In this document: positions 34,980 through 43,953 of the stretch, in pieces
How the letters are laid out: each line of letters starts with the position of its first letter
Position numbering within the stretch: the first letter of the stretch is position 1
Assembly (NCBI RefSeq): GCF_013459645.1
Contig: NZ_CP054861.1
Location: 4,142,001 to 4,206,000, forward strand
Origin: Martelella sp. NC20
Lineage (GTDB): Bacteria; Pseudomonadota; Alphaproteobacteria; Rhizobiales; Rhizobiaceae
Direction of reading: 5' to 3'
DNA: 64,000 bases
Translations under genes and position numbers: made by a program
The notes under the pieces: model-generated
What the model saw: the letters and a program-made list of their open reading frames with translations, nothing else
The model's database searches: none
What the model was told of the DNA's origin: nothing

Positions 34980-37166
34980 TCAGCCGAATTCCCGCTTCAC
35001 GGTTGCCACGCAATCAAGCGCCTTGAGCTGATTGATCGTCTGCGTGAGCTGCCGGAGATCCCAGACCTCCATGTCCATCCCGACTTCGGCAAAGTCCTCG
35101 GCGATGACATCCATGCGGATCGAACGGATATTGACATCAAGCGTGGCGATAGTCGAGGTGATGCGGGCAAGCGTGCCGGGTTCGTTCAGGACATTGATGC
35201 CGATCCGCGCGCGAAACCGCTTGTCATTGGTGGAATCGATATCCCAGCGGATGTCGACCCAGCGGTCCGGCTGGTCCTCGTATTGCTGAAGGCCGGGGGA
35301 CTGGATCGGATAGACCATGATGCTGCCGTCATCCTCGGTGATACCGACGATGCGGTCTCCCGGCACCGCGCCTGTTGGCGTAAAACGCACGATTGCCGCG
35401 CCGTTCAGGCCGCGCAGCGGCACGCCCGCCTCGCCTTCCGCCTCAGGCAGGCGAAACGCCATGCCCTCGCCCTTCGGCAGGCTGACCCAGCCCTCCTCGA
35501 CGCTCGGCTTGATGGTGACGCGCTCGTCCTTGTGGTCCGGGAACACGGCCTTCAGCACATCGACGGAGGAGAGCTCGTTGCGGCCGACGGCGGCGATCAC
35601 ATCCTCGACATCGCTCTGGCCGAGCCGATGCAGAACCGAGGCCAGCACCTCGCGCGAGAAGGTCTTGCCCGAGCGGGCGAAGGTGCGCTCGAGAATCCGG
35701 TAGCCGAGGCCGCTATACTGCTTGCGGATCGCAGCCCGCGTGGCCCTTCGGATCGCCGCGCGGGCCTTGCCGGTGACCACGATGCCTTCCCAGGCAGGCG
35801 GCGGCACCTGCACGCCCGAGCGGATGATCTCGACCTCGTCGCCATTGTTGAGCCGGGTTACAAGCGGCATCATCCGCCCGTTGACCTTGGCCCCGACACA
35901 GGTATCGCCGATATTGGTATGAACCGCATAGGCGAAATCGATCGGCGTCGCATCCTTCGGCAGCGCGATCAGCTGGCCCTTCGGCGTGAAGCAGAACACC
36001 TGATCCTGAAACAGTTCCAGCTTGGTATGCTCGAGAAATTCTTCAGGGCTGTCGCCTTCGGCCAGCGCCTCGATGGTCCTGCGGAACCAGGAGAACACAT
36101 TGGTCTCGTCATTGGCCGCACCCGCCGCACGCCCCTCCTTGTAGAGGGAATGCGCGGCAATGCCGTATTCGGCGATATCGTGCATCGAGCGGGTGCGGAT
36201 CTGCAGCTCGATGCGTTGCCTCAGCGGCCCGACAATGGTGGTGTGCAGCGACTGGTAGCCGTTCTGCTTCGGGTTGGAGATGTAGTCCTTGAAGCGTTCC
36301 GGCACCATGCGCCAGCGGGTATGCACAAGGCCGAGCGCGCGGTAGCAGCTCTCAAGCTCATCAACGATGATCCTGAAACCATAAAGATCGGACATCTGCT
36401 CGAAGGACAGTGATTTCGACTGCATCTTGTTGAAGATCGAAAATGGCCTCTTCAGCCGCCCCTTCACCTTGACGTCGGCCAGGCCGTGCTCCGTCAGAAG
36501 CGCCTTGAGCTCATCCTCGATGCTCTTGACCAGAGCCTGGTTCTGGCCGGAGAGATCCTGCAGCTTGTCGCGGATCGTCTCGTAGGCTTCCGGGTTGATG
36601 TACTGGAAGGACAGGTCCTCCAGCTCCTCGCGCATGTCCTGCATGCCCATGCGGCCGGCAAGCGGGGCATAGATTTCCATAGTCTCTTCGGAAATCCGGC
36701 GACGCTTGTCGGCGCGCATGTAGTAGAGCGTGCGCATGTTGTGGAGCCGGTCGGCGAGCTTGACCAGAAGCACCCGGACATCATCGGCAACGGCCAGAAA
36801 AAGCTTGCGCAGGTTTTCGGCCTGCTGCGCCTTGCGGGACACGAGATCGAGCCGCTTGATCTTGGTAAGCCCCTCGACCAGCGCGCCGATCTCGTCGCCG
36901 AAAAACGCGTCGATCTCGGAACGGGTGGCGGAGGTGTCCTCGATCGTGTCGTGCAGCAGCGCAACCGCTATCGTCGACTCGTCCATATGCAGGTCGGTCA
37001 GGATCGCAGCAACTTCAAGCGGATGGGAGATATAGGGGTCGCCGCTGGCGCGCTTCTGCCGTCCATGCTTCTGCATGGCGTAGACATAGGCCTTGTTGAG
37101 CAGCGCGACATCGGCGTCAGGCTTATATTTCTGTACCCGCTCAACGAGTTCGTATTGCCGCATCAT
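34980..37166 (-). CDS. Bifunctional (p)ppGpp synthetase/hydrolase (Rsh)
   Basis: Single RelA/SpoT homologue making and degrading the stringent-response alarmone. 728 residues: HD hydrolase domain (SHPLEVAAILTDLH, ALLHDTIEDT, with the HD pair), synthetase domain (RPFSIFNKMQSKSLSFEQMSDLYGFRIIVD, with the K-Q/E-x-SDLYGFR motif), TGS domain (VFCFTPKGQLIALPKDATPIDFAYAVHT) and C-terminal ACT domain (FRARIGINVLNEPGTLARI). All catalytic regions are intact, so both activities are likely. It follows rpoZ by 101 bp. Confidence 0.96.
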   Translation of the reverse strand: MMRQYELVERVQKYKPDADVALLNKAYVYAMQKHGRQKRASGDPYISHPLEVAAILTDLHMDESTIAVALLHDTIEDTSATRSEIDAFFGDEIGALVEGLTKIKRLDLVSRKAQQAENLRKLFLAVADDVRVLLVKLADRLHNMRTLYYMRADKRRRISEETMEIYAPLAGRMGMQDMREELEDLSFQYINPEAYETIRDKLQDLSGQNQALVKSIEDELKALLTEHGLADVKVKGRLKRPFSIFNKMQSKSLSFEQMSDLYGFRIIVDELESCYRALGLVHTRWRMVPERFKDYISNPKQNGYQSLHTTIVGPLRQRIELQIRTRSMHDIAEYGIAAHSLYKEGRAAGAANDETNVFSWFRRTIEALAEGDSPEEFLEHTKLELFQDQVFCFTPKGQLIALPKDATPIDFAYAVHTNIGDTCVGAKVNGRMMPLVTRLNNGDEVEIIRSGVQVPPPAWEGIVVTGKARAAIRRATRAAIRKQYSGLGYRILERTFARSGKTFSREVLASVLHRLGQSDVEDVIAAVGRNELSSVDVLKAVFPDHKDERVTIKPSVEEGWVSLPKGEGMAFRLPEAEGEAGVPLRGLNGAAIVRFTPTGAVPGDRIVGITEDDGSIMVYPIQSPGLQQYEDQPDRWVDIRWDIDSTNDKRFRARIGINVLNEPGTLARITSTIATLDVNIRSIRMDVIAEDFAEVGMDMEVWDLRQLTQTINQLKALDCVATVKREFG

Positions 37167-37267
37167 GGCTCAGTGACCAAGCCCGTCATGGGCGCAATGC
37201 GGACATGTGGAAAGTCCGCCTGAAATGGAGGGGCAGGCTGCGGGAAACTGTCCCGCAGCCGGCAATA

Positions 37268-37669
37268 TCAGTAATCGTCGCCTTTTTCCGGCGGCACAAG
37301 ACCCTCGATGCCGGAACGAAGCTCTTCTTCCGACATCTGGTCGAAAGGAATGGCATCCGGCATATCCGGGCGCTCCCCGCCCTCGGAGGCATCCTCGTCG
37401 GCAGAAGCATTCGCCGACGCGTCGGCCTCGGGTTCGTCGACCTCGACATGGCGCTGAAGCGAATGGATCAGGTCTTCCTTCAGATCGTCGGGCGACAAGG
37501 TTTCGTCGGCGATCTCGCGAAGGGCCACGACCGGGTTCTTATCATTGTCGCGGTCGATGGTGATCTGGGCGCCCTGGGAGATGAGGCGGGCGCGGTGTCC
37601 TGCGAGCAGAACGAGATCGAACCGGTTGTCGACTTTGTCGATACAGTCTTCAACTGTGACACGAGCCAT
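37268..37669 (-). CDS. rpoZ: RNA polymerase omega subunit
   Basis: Small RNA polymerase subunit that aids assembly and takes part in ppGpp binding. 133 residues with the conserved start [28 protein letters not shown] and [13 protein letters not shown]; the C-terminal tail is longer and acidic, normal for alphaproteobacteria. Start at ATG 37669. Upstream of rsh, linking the alarmone target and its synthase in one operon. Confidence 0.96.
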   Translation of the reverse strand: MARVTVEDCIDKVDNRFDLVLLAGHRARLISQGAQITIDRDNDKNPVVALREIADETLSPDDLKEDLIHSLQRHVEVDEPEADASANASADEDASEGGERPDMPDAIPFDQMSEEELRSGIEGLVPPEKGDDY

Positions 37670-37960
37670 TGACTGTCCTTTTAAGGAGATTTCTGTGGAA
37701 TTGCACCTCATAAAGGAGCCGCGCCCGGAATTCAAGGGCGCAATTCAACACCGCAGGAACGCCTCCGACCTGACGCCCTGTTACGTGTTCTGTCAGTCTA
37801 TCTGAAACTTTGTGTTGAATTCCTTTGAACGCATGTTTAAATCCCATGCGGATTGTACATTTTGTGGCACAAATTTGAACTCTCGTCGTTTACCCGTATA
37901 TCGCCGATGCACTCATTTAAGAGCCGGCTGCAAAACCAAATTTCATTGAGGACATGTTTT

Positions 37961-38539
37961 ATGTTTGACCCGCGCGAGAAAATTGCGCTCTTCATTGATG
38001 GCGCGAACCTATATGCCGCCTCCAAGGGCCTTGGTTTCGATATAGACTATCGCAGGCTGTTGAAGGTATTTCAGGGCAAGGCCTATCTGCTGCGCGCCTA
38101 TTATTATACGGCGCTGATCGAAGACCAGGAATATTCCTCGATCCGTCCGCTGATCGACTGGCTGGATTATAACGGCTACAAGGTGGTGACGAAGCCGGCC
38201 AAGGAATTCACCGATTCCATGGGACGGCGAAAGATCAAGGGAAACATGGACATCGAGCTCGCAATCGATGCCATGGAGCAGGCGGCCACGGTCGATCACC
38301 TTGTGATCTTTTCCGGCGACGGCGACTTCACCACCCTGGTGGAAGCGCTGCAGCGCAAGGGCCGCAAGGTCTCGGTGGTCTCGACCATGGCAACCCAGCC
38401 GCCGATGATTGCCGATGATCTGCGCCGGCAGGCCGATCACTTCATCGACCTGATTTCGCTGAAACAGGAAGTCGGGCGCGAGACGTCGGAACGACCGCAC
38501 CGCGCGCCGGAGGTTGTGACCTCCGACTTCGACGATTGA
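37961..38539 (+). CDS. NYN domain (LabA/DUF88) putative ribonuclease
   Basis: A 192-residue PIN-like nuclease fold protein. Conserved acidic residues are seen in IALFIDGANLY (first Asp), KGNMDIELAIDAME (second) and LVIFSGDGDFTTLVE (third). LabA-like NYN proteins are thought to process RNA; substrate here unknown. Start chosen at ATG 37961, with GAGGA upstream; the frame is open 36 codons farther. It diverges from rpoZ across a ~290-bp region and its 3' end is followed by the repeat element at 38557. Confidence 0.88.
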   Translation: MFDPREKIALFIDGANLYAASKGLGFDIDYRRLLKVFQGKAYLLRAYYYTALIEDQEYSSIRPLIDWLDYNGYKVVTKPAKEFTDSMGRRKIKGNMDIELAIDAMEQAATVDHLVIFSGDGDFTTLVEALQRKGRKVSVVSTMATQPPMIADDLRRQADHFIDLISLKQEVGRETSERPHRAPEVVTSDFDD

Positions 38540-38556
38540 AGCTGACGAGCGCCAGC

Positions 38557-38643
38557 TAGAGCATCGCCCGATGCTCTGGATTCTTTATTTTGACGCGTCG
38601 GGTTATCGAAAAACCGGATACCACTTTTTCGCCCGACGCTCTA
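38557..38643. repeat. Miniature palindromic repeat element, copy 1
   Basis: An 83-bp element (38559-38641) flanked by TA on both sides. The left part is a hairpin AGAGCATCG/CGATGCTCT; a T-rich spacer, AAAAACCGGATACCACTTTTTC and an outer end GACGCTC follow. The outer ends GAGCATC and GAGCGTC form an inverted repeat. Copy 2 at 60909-61011 has the same plan and shared AAAACCGGAT-CCA-TTTTT core. It sits exactly at the smpB stop codon: the TA of TAG is the duplicated target, so the SmpB protein is not changed. It can also act as a terminator for the NYN gene. Confidence 0.8.
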
Positions 38644-39120
38644 ACCGAGGTTTTTCAGGAGCCGGCTCTTTTCCCGGTTCCAGTCGCGCTTCTTCTCTGT
38701 TTCGCGCTTGTCGTGGAGCTTTTTGCCCTTGCCCAGCGCGAGCTCAAGCTTGGCCCGACCGCGATCGTTGAAGTAAAGCTTCAGCGGTATCAACGTCATG
38801 CCTTCCCGATTGACGGCGGAGCGCAGGCGATGAATTTCGCGCTTGCCGAGCAGCAGCTTGCGGCGGCGGCGGGGTTCGTGGTTGAAACGATTGCCCTGAA
38901 GATATTCCGGAAGATAGGAATTGATCAGCCACATCTCGCCATCTTCGTCGGAGGCGTAGGATTCGGCGATATTGGCCTTGCCCTCGCGCAGCGACTTGAC
39001 CTCGGTTCCGGTCAGCACCAGGCCCGCCTCAAACGTGTCGAGAATCTCGTAGTTGAACCGCGCCTTGCGGTTTTCGGCGACGATGTTGAGCCGGCCGCCC
39101 TTGCTACCTTTCGGAGCCAT
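38641..39120 (-). CDS. smpB: SsrA-binding protein SmpB
   Basis: Binds tmRNA and delivers it to stalled ribosomes for trans-translation. 159 residues: [55 protein letters not shown], and the basic C-terminal tail ending in [17 protein letters not shown] that mimics the codon-anticodon helix. The stop codon TAG coincides with the TA target of the repeat element at 38557-38643. Downstream of dapA, a usual rhizobial pair. Confidence 0.97.
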   Translation of the reverse strand: MAPKGSKGGRLNIVAENRKARFNYEILDTFEAGLVLTGTEVKSLREGKANIAESYASDEDGEMWLINSYLPEYLQGNRFNHEPRRRRKLLLGKREIHRLRSAVNREGMTLIPLKLYFNDRGRAKLELALGKGKKLHDKRETEKKRDWNREKSRLLKNLG

Positions 39121-39154
39121 GAAAGTCTTCCAGTCTGCAATGCGCCGGACGAAA

Positions 39155-40036
39155 TCAGTCCAGCAATCCAGCGTGTTTCAACGCAGCGTCGATCTCCGCG
39201 GCGGTCTTGTCGTCGATCGCTGTCAGCGGCAGCCGGACGGTATCGTTCATCCGGCCGATCCTCTTGAGTGCGTATTTAGTGCCGCAGACGCCCGGTTCAA
39301 GAAACAGCGCCCGGTGGAGCGGCATCAGCCTGTCCTGATAGTTCAGCGCCGTGGCGAAATTACCGCCGAGCAAAGCGTTCTGGAATTCGGCGCAAAGCCT
39401 GGGCGCGACATTGGCGGTCACGGAAATCGCGCCGACGCCGCCCTGCGCCGCGAAACCGAGGGCCGTCGCATCCTCGCCGGAAAGCTGGATGAAATCCTTC
39501 CCGCAGGCGATCCGCTGTTCGGAGACACGCTCGATCTTCGCGGTCGAATCCTTGACGCCGACGATGTTGGAATGCGCCTTCACCAGCGCGCCCATGGTCT
39601 CGGGCAGAAGATCGATCACCGAGCGCGGCGGAATATTATAGATGATGATCGGCAGCTTCACGGCCTCGGCAATCGCCGAGAAATGCGCAAACAGCCCCTT
39701 CTGGGTCGGCTTGTTGTAATAGGGCGTGACCACCAGCAGCGCATCGGCGCCGGCCTTTTCGGCGTGGAGCGCCAGTTCGATGGCCTCGCGCGTGTTGTTG
39801 GAGCCGGCGCCGGCGATCACCGGCACTCGGCCCGCGACCACTTCCACGCAAAGGTCGACTACCCGTTTGTGCTCGTCATGGCTCAGCGTCGGGCTTTCGC
39901 CGGTGGTGCCGACGGGCGACACGCCATGGCTGCCCTCGCCGATCTGCCAGTCGACATGCGCGGCGAATGCCTGCTCGTCGACCGCGCCATCGGCGGTGAA
40001 GGGCGTAACAAGGGCGGGTATGGACCCCTTGATCAT
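39155..40036 (-). CDS. dapA: 4-hydroxy-tetrahydrodipicolinate synthase
   Basis: First committed enzyme of lysine and diaminopimelate synthesis, condensing pyruvate with aspartate semialdehyde. 293 residues: [14 protein letters not shown], the catalytic Tyr in [13 protein letters not shown], the Schiff-base Lys in [13 protein letters not shown]. Start at ATG 40036 following AGGAGTATCTGC. smpB follows 34 bp downstream. Confidence 0.96.
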   Translation of the reverse strand: MIKGSIPALVTPFTADGAVDEQAFAAHVDWQIGEGSHGVSPVGTTGESPTLSHDEHKRVVDLCVEVVAGRVPVIAGAGSNNTREAIELALHAEKAGADALLVVTPYYNKPTQKGLFAHFSAIAEAVKLPIIIYNIPPRSVIDLLPETMGALVKAHSNIVGVKDSTAKIERVSEQRIACGKDFIQLSGEDATALGFAAQGGVGAISVTANVAPRLCAEFQNALLGGNFATALNYQDRLMPLHRALFLEPGVCGTKYALKRIGRMNDTVRLPLTAIDDKTAAEIDAALKHAGLLD

Positions 40037-40235
40037 GCAGATACTCCTGACGGCCCTCATTTTAAAGCCGCATTCCTGTTGCCAAATCGGGCGCACCATA
40101 ATGCCGGACATCAGGTACTGCAAGCATTAGCATTCGGTGGCGCAAACCACTCGAAACTGTGATACCTTAATGCGTTCTTAACCGCGATAAACGACACTAT
40201 CGGAGCCCGACTGAATTCGACCCCTGGATGATCGA

Positions 40236-42299
40236 ATGAAGAAAACACTATGCATGCTCTCGCTCGCCGCCTCGATGACGGCCGCGGATCTGACATCGCT
40301 CGCCGCGCAGGATTTCCCCTCGGCGGCTCCGATACCCTATGCCCGCCCGGACCGATCGGCCCTTCCGCCTTCTCTTGAGGTCACAGGCGCCATCAGCCAG
40401 CCGGTCGCCAATCCGGCTTCGAGCACGGTGCTGAAACAGGGCCTCGACGCCCTGAAGGACAGCAATGTCTCCGGCGCGCTTCAGGCCCGCAACCGCCTGC
40501 CCGACAACAGTCTGGATCACCAGATACTGAGCTGGGCGATCGCCGTTTCCGGCGAGCCCGACGTCCCGTCCTCCGAAATCGCCGAGGCCCAGCAGGAGCT
40601 TCGCGGCTGGCCGGGCCTTTCGTCGCTGCGCGCCAACTCCGAACGTGCCTTCGCCCGCGAAAACCCCTCGCCCAACACTGTGCTCGCCGCCTTCGGCAAT
40701 ACCTTGCCGGAAACCTCGCAGGGCACGGTCCTGCTCGCGCGCGCCCTGATGGCGGCGGGGCAGAAGCAGAAGGCGCACGACATCATCAACCGGGCGTGGA
40801 CCGGATGGGCGCTCGATACCAGCACGGAAAACCAGATCCTGAAAGAATTCGGTCCGATCCTCAGCCAGACGGACCACAAGAACCGGATGATCTACCTGAT
40901 GTATCGCGACCGCGCGACCCAGGCCAAACGGTTCTCGGATCTCGGCAAGGCGCAGTCCTTCTATGACGCCTGGGCCGCTGTTATCCGCCGCCAGTCCAAT
41001 TCCGGAAGCCTGATCAATGCCGTGCATTCCTCCTGGCGCTCCGATCCGGCATTTCTCTATATCCAGATCCGGAATGCCCGGCAGAACAACCAGTATGATA
41101 CCGCAGCAGCACTTCTGAAAAAGATGCCGCGCAATCAGGCCGCTCTCGTCAATCCGGACCAGTGGTGGGACGAAAGCCGCATTATCGGCCGTCAGTTTTA
41201 CGAGGACGGTCATCCCCGCGAGGCCTATCAGGTGGTCGCCGCCGCCATGCCCGAGGATCGCCTCGACCGGCTGGACGCTGCTTTCCACGCCGGCTGGTTC
41301 GCGCTGCGCGGCCTGAACGACGGCAGGACCGCAGCAAAACACTTCGCGAACATCGGCGCGATTTCGACCACCCCGATCTCCGCATCGCGGTCCTACTACT
41401 GGCAGGGCCGCGCCGCCGAGGCCGGCGGCCCCGGCAATGCGCGCGACTTCTACCGCAAGGCCGGCGCCTACGAGACCACGTTCTACGGCCAGCTCGCGCT
41501 GCAAAAGCTCGGACAGACACAGCTCAACGTGCCTTATCCGAGCCCGACCGCCACCGACCGCGCCAATTACCAGCGCAATCCGGCGGTGCAGGCGATCGAC
41601 CGGCTCGAAGCCGTCGGCCATGGCTGGCGCGCTGATTCGCTCTATCGCGCGCTTGCCGAACAGCTCACCAACCCCGGCGAACTTTCCCTGCTTGCCTACC
41701 AGGCGGAAAAGGACCGCAGCCACAGCCTGTCCCTCCAGGTCGGCAAGATCGCCTATGGCCGCGGGCTCGATGTCGCGGCGCTTGCGTTTCCGATCGGCGT
41801 GATACCGACCGACGCCAACATCTCCGGCTCCGGCATGGCGCTCGCCTATTCGATCGCGCGGCAGGAAAGCGCCTTCAATCCGGGCGCGGTCTCGCCGGCC
41901 GATGCGCGCGGGCTGCTGCAATTGCTGCCGACCACCGCCCAGCGGGTCGCAAGTCGCCACGGGCTTTCCTATTCGGCAAGCAGGCTCACCGGCGATCCGG
42001 CCTATAACGCCACCCTCGGGGCGCATTATCTCGGCGAGCAGATCGACCGGTTCGGCGGTTCCTACATCCTCACCTTCGTCGCCTATAATGCCGGGCCGGC
42101 GCGGGTGCCGCAGTGGATCGAACGCTTTGGCGATCCGCGCGGCAAGGACCTCGATTTCGTGATCGACTGGATCGAATCGATCCCGTATCCGGAAACCCGC
42201 AACTACGTTCAGCGGATCATGGAAAACTACGAGATCTACAAGGCCCGCCTCGGCCAGCCGACCGATATCGCCCGCGACCTGATCTACGGGCGGACCTGA
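40236..42299 (+). CDS. Soluble lytic murein transglycosylase (Slt-type)
   Basis: Periplasmic enzyme cleaving the MurNAc-GlcNAc bond of peptidoglycan with formation of 1,6-anhydro ends. 687 residues: signal peptide (MKKTLCMLSLAASMTAADLTSLAA), a long helical superhelical domain (~60-480) and a C-terminal SLT domain with the catalytic Glu in YSIARQESAFNPGAVSPADARGLLQLLP, then ILTFVAYNAGPARV. Length matches the Slt70 class. Divergent from dapA. Confidence 0.95.
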   Translation: MKKTLCMLSLAASMTAADLTSLAAQDFPSAAPIPYARPDRSALPPSLEVTGAISQPVANPASSTVLKQGLDALKDSNVSGALQARNRLPDNSLDHQILSWAIAVSGEPDVPSSEIAEAQQELRGWPGLSSLRANSERAFARENPSPNTVLAAFGNTLPETSQGTVLLARALMAAGQKQKAHDIINRAWTGWALDTSTENQILKEFGPILSQTDHKNRMIYLMYRDRATQAKRFSDLGKAQSFYDAWAAVIRRQSNSGSLINAVHSSWRSDPAFLYIQIRNARQNNQYDTAAALLKKMPRNQAALVNPDQWWDESRIIGRQFYEDGHPREAYQVVAAAMPEDRLDRLDAAFHAGWFALRGLNDGRTAAKHFANIGAISTTPISASRSYYWQGRAAEAGGPGNARDFYRKAGAYETTFYGQLALQKLGQTQLNVPYPSPTATDRANYQRNPAVQAIDRLEAVGHGWRADSLYRALAEQLTNPGELSLLAYQAEKDRSHSLSLQVGKIAYGRGLDVAALAFPIGVIPTDANISGSGMALAYSIARQESAFNPGAVSPADARGLLQLLPTTAQRVASRHGLSYSASRLTGDPAYNATLGAHYLGEQIDRFGGSYILTFVAYNAGPARVPQWIERFGDPRGKDLDFVIDWIESIPYPETRNYVQRIMENYEIYKARLGQPTDIARDLIYGRT

Positions 42300-42423
42300 G
42301 GCGCAGCCATGACCTTGCCGGAAGCGTCACCGCCCTTGCGCCGTGCCGGCGCTTTCCGCTATCTGACCGGCCATCAGCGCGCGTCCGACCTGACCGGACG
42401 TCAAGCAAGTGGAACGCCCCCCG

Positions 42424-43410
42424 ATGGACATGATTTCCGATTTCGACCTGACCGGCAGCAACACGATGGGGCTGAAATCCTTCGCGCGTCGGGCCGTGAT
42501 CGTCGATGATCCCACGATCCTGCCCGCCCTTGCCCGCGAAAGCGCCGCCTCCGGCCTGCCGCTCTACTTCCTCGGCGGCGGCAGCAATGTGGTGCTGCGC
42601 GAGCGGCTGGAGGCGATCGTCGCGCTGATGCGGATCGGCGGGCGTAAGGTGGCCCGCCAGACCGACACCCACAGCATCGTCACGGCCGGGGCCGGCGAAA
42701 ACTGGCACGATTTCGTGGCCTGGACGATTGCCGAAGACATGCCGGGCCTGGAAAACCTCGCCGGCATTCCCGGCACGGTCGGCGCCGCCCCGATCCAGAA
42801 CATCGGCGCCTATGGCGCCCAGCTTTCCGATTTCTTCCTGTCGCTTGAAGCCTACGATCTTCAGGGCGGCGTTGTCCGCACATTCGATGCGCAGGACTGC
42901 CGCTTCGGCTATCGCCAGAGCCATTTCAAGACCGAGCCGGGACGCCATGTCATCCTGTCGGTGACGCTCGCTTTGCCCCGCGCATGGCGGCCGAAACGCG
43001 ATTACGCCGGGCTCGACCAGCTGCCCGAACAAATCTCGGCGCGGGAAGTACTGGACCACGTCGTGGCCCTCAGAGCCTCGAAGCTTCCCGACTGGCGGGT
43101 GCTCGGCAATGCCGGATCGTTCTTCCACAATCCGGTGGTCAGCGCCGAAAAGGCCGCCGAAATCGCGGGCGCTCCGCGCTATCCCCAGCCGGACGGCACA
43201 ATGAAACTCTCGGCCGGCTGGCTGATCGAGCAATGCGGCCTCAAGGGCTTCCGCCTCGGCCCGGCCGGCACCTACGACCGCCACGCCCTCGTCCTCGTCA
43301 ACCACGGCGGCGCCACCCGGACCGACATAGCAGCCCTCGCCGCCCATATCCGCGAAAAGGTGCGCGACCGCTTCGACGTCGAACTGGTGCAGGAACCGAT
43401 CGAGCTTTGA
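42424..43410 (+). CDS. murB: UDP-N-acetylenolpyruvoylglucosamine reductase, type I (MurB)
   Basis: FAD enzyme that reduces UDP-GlcNAc-enolpyruvate to UDP-MurNAc in peptidoglycan synthesis. About 328 residues: FAD-binding YFLGGGSNVVL, NLAGIPGTVGAAPIQNIGAYG, CRFGYRQSHFK, catalytic Ser in GNAGSFFHNPVV, and the last strand VELVQEPIEL. The GIPGTVGAAPIQNIGAYG block and the YRQS loop mark the E. coli-like type I enzyme, whereas rhizobia usually carry a type II murB in their cell-division cluster. Start chosen at ATG 42424; an upstream GTG at 42409 is possible. It is the last gene before the tRNA fragment. Confidence 0.92.
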   Translation: MDMISDFDLTGSNTMGLKSFARRAVIVDDPTILPALARESAASGLPLYFLGGGSNVVLRERLEAIVALMRIGGRKVARQTDTHSIVTAGAGENWHDFVAWTIAEDMPGLENLAGIPGTVGAAPIQNIGAYGAQLSDFFLSLEAYDLQGGVVRTFDAQDCRFGYRQSHFKTEPGRHVILSVTLALPRAWRPKRDYAGLDQLPEQISAREVLDHVVALRASKLPDWRVLGNAGSFFHNPVVSAEKAAEIAGAPRYPQPDGTMKLSAGWLIEQCGLKGFRLGPAGTYDRHALVLVNHGGATRTDIAALAAHIREKVRDRFDVELVQEPIEL

Positions 43411-43422
43411 ATTTTGGGAAAA

Positions 43423-43472
43423 TGGTCGGAGTGGAGAGATTCGAACTCCCGACCCTCTGGTCCCAAACCGGA
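43423..43472 (-). other. tRNA-Pro(TGG) 3' fragment, putative attachment site
   Basis: On the minus strand the sequence ends CACTCCGACCA (acceptor 3' strand plus CCA), preceded by an intact T arm (GGGAG-TTCGAAT-CTCTC) and an anticodon loop TTTGGGA (anticodon TGG) with the CCAGA 3' stem. The 5' side of the anticodon stem already has a mismatch (TCCGG) and no D arm or 5' acceptor strand follows. So this is only the 3' half of a tRNA, as left at the distal end of elements that integrate into tRNA genes. The element would lie at higher coordinates. Confidence 0.75.
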
Positions 43473-43953
43473 GAAAAGTAGGCTCATTTCCGAGAAATCA
43501 GGACCTTCTTGCATAAACGTTACGAGAACAACTGGAGAACTTTCATGTTGCGCACCCACACTGCTCTCACAGATTTCCTTCTATGGGCATTAGTGCAGCG
43601 CTCATGAGAGGTCACCCAGTCGCACCTGCGCCACTCGGAGTAAAATGCGCGTGGAGCGCACACATACGGTCATTATAAAATTGATTTAATTATATCTTTT
43701 ATGATTTTCGGGACTTAGCGACACATTTTGTTACACGTTCCGTTACTCATGGACCGGCAATCTCAGGCGAGTAGATAGCTGCACATTCCGGACACGATAA
43801 CCATCAGTTCGCCATGTCGTCGGCATTGTTGACCCGAAGATCCCTCGCGCCGTGCTTCATTCGGCGCCAATAGGCCAACCGAAAGTGTTCGGTCCATCCA
43901 CGCTAAACCCGTACCGCAAAATCACGCCTTAGGAACAAACCCAAGGTTCAGTA
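43473..43953. other. Gene-free AT-richer stretch next to the tRNA fragment
   Basis: About 480 bp with no convincing open frame and visibly lower GC (for example 43670-43740, ATTGATTTAATTATATC). The base composition differs from murB on the left. No integrase gene is recognised. Confidence 0.6.

Noticed and set aside
43411..43481. Short protein-like extension reading VERFELPTLWSQ after murB
   Set aside because: This is the usual false translation of a tRNA gene region; the sequence is a tRNA-Pro fragment.
43473..43953. Integrase gene or remnant next to the tRNA fragment
   Set aside because: No tyrosine recombinase motifs (R..HxxR..Y) are visible in any frame; only the attachment-type fragment is supported.
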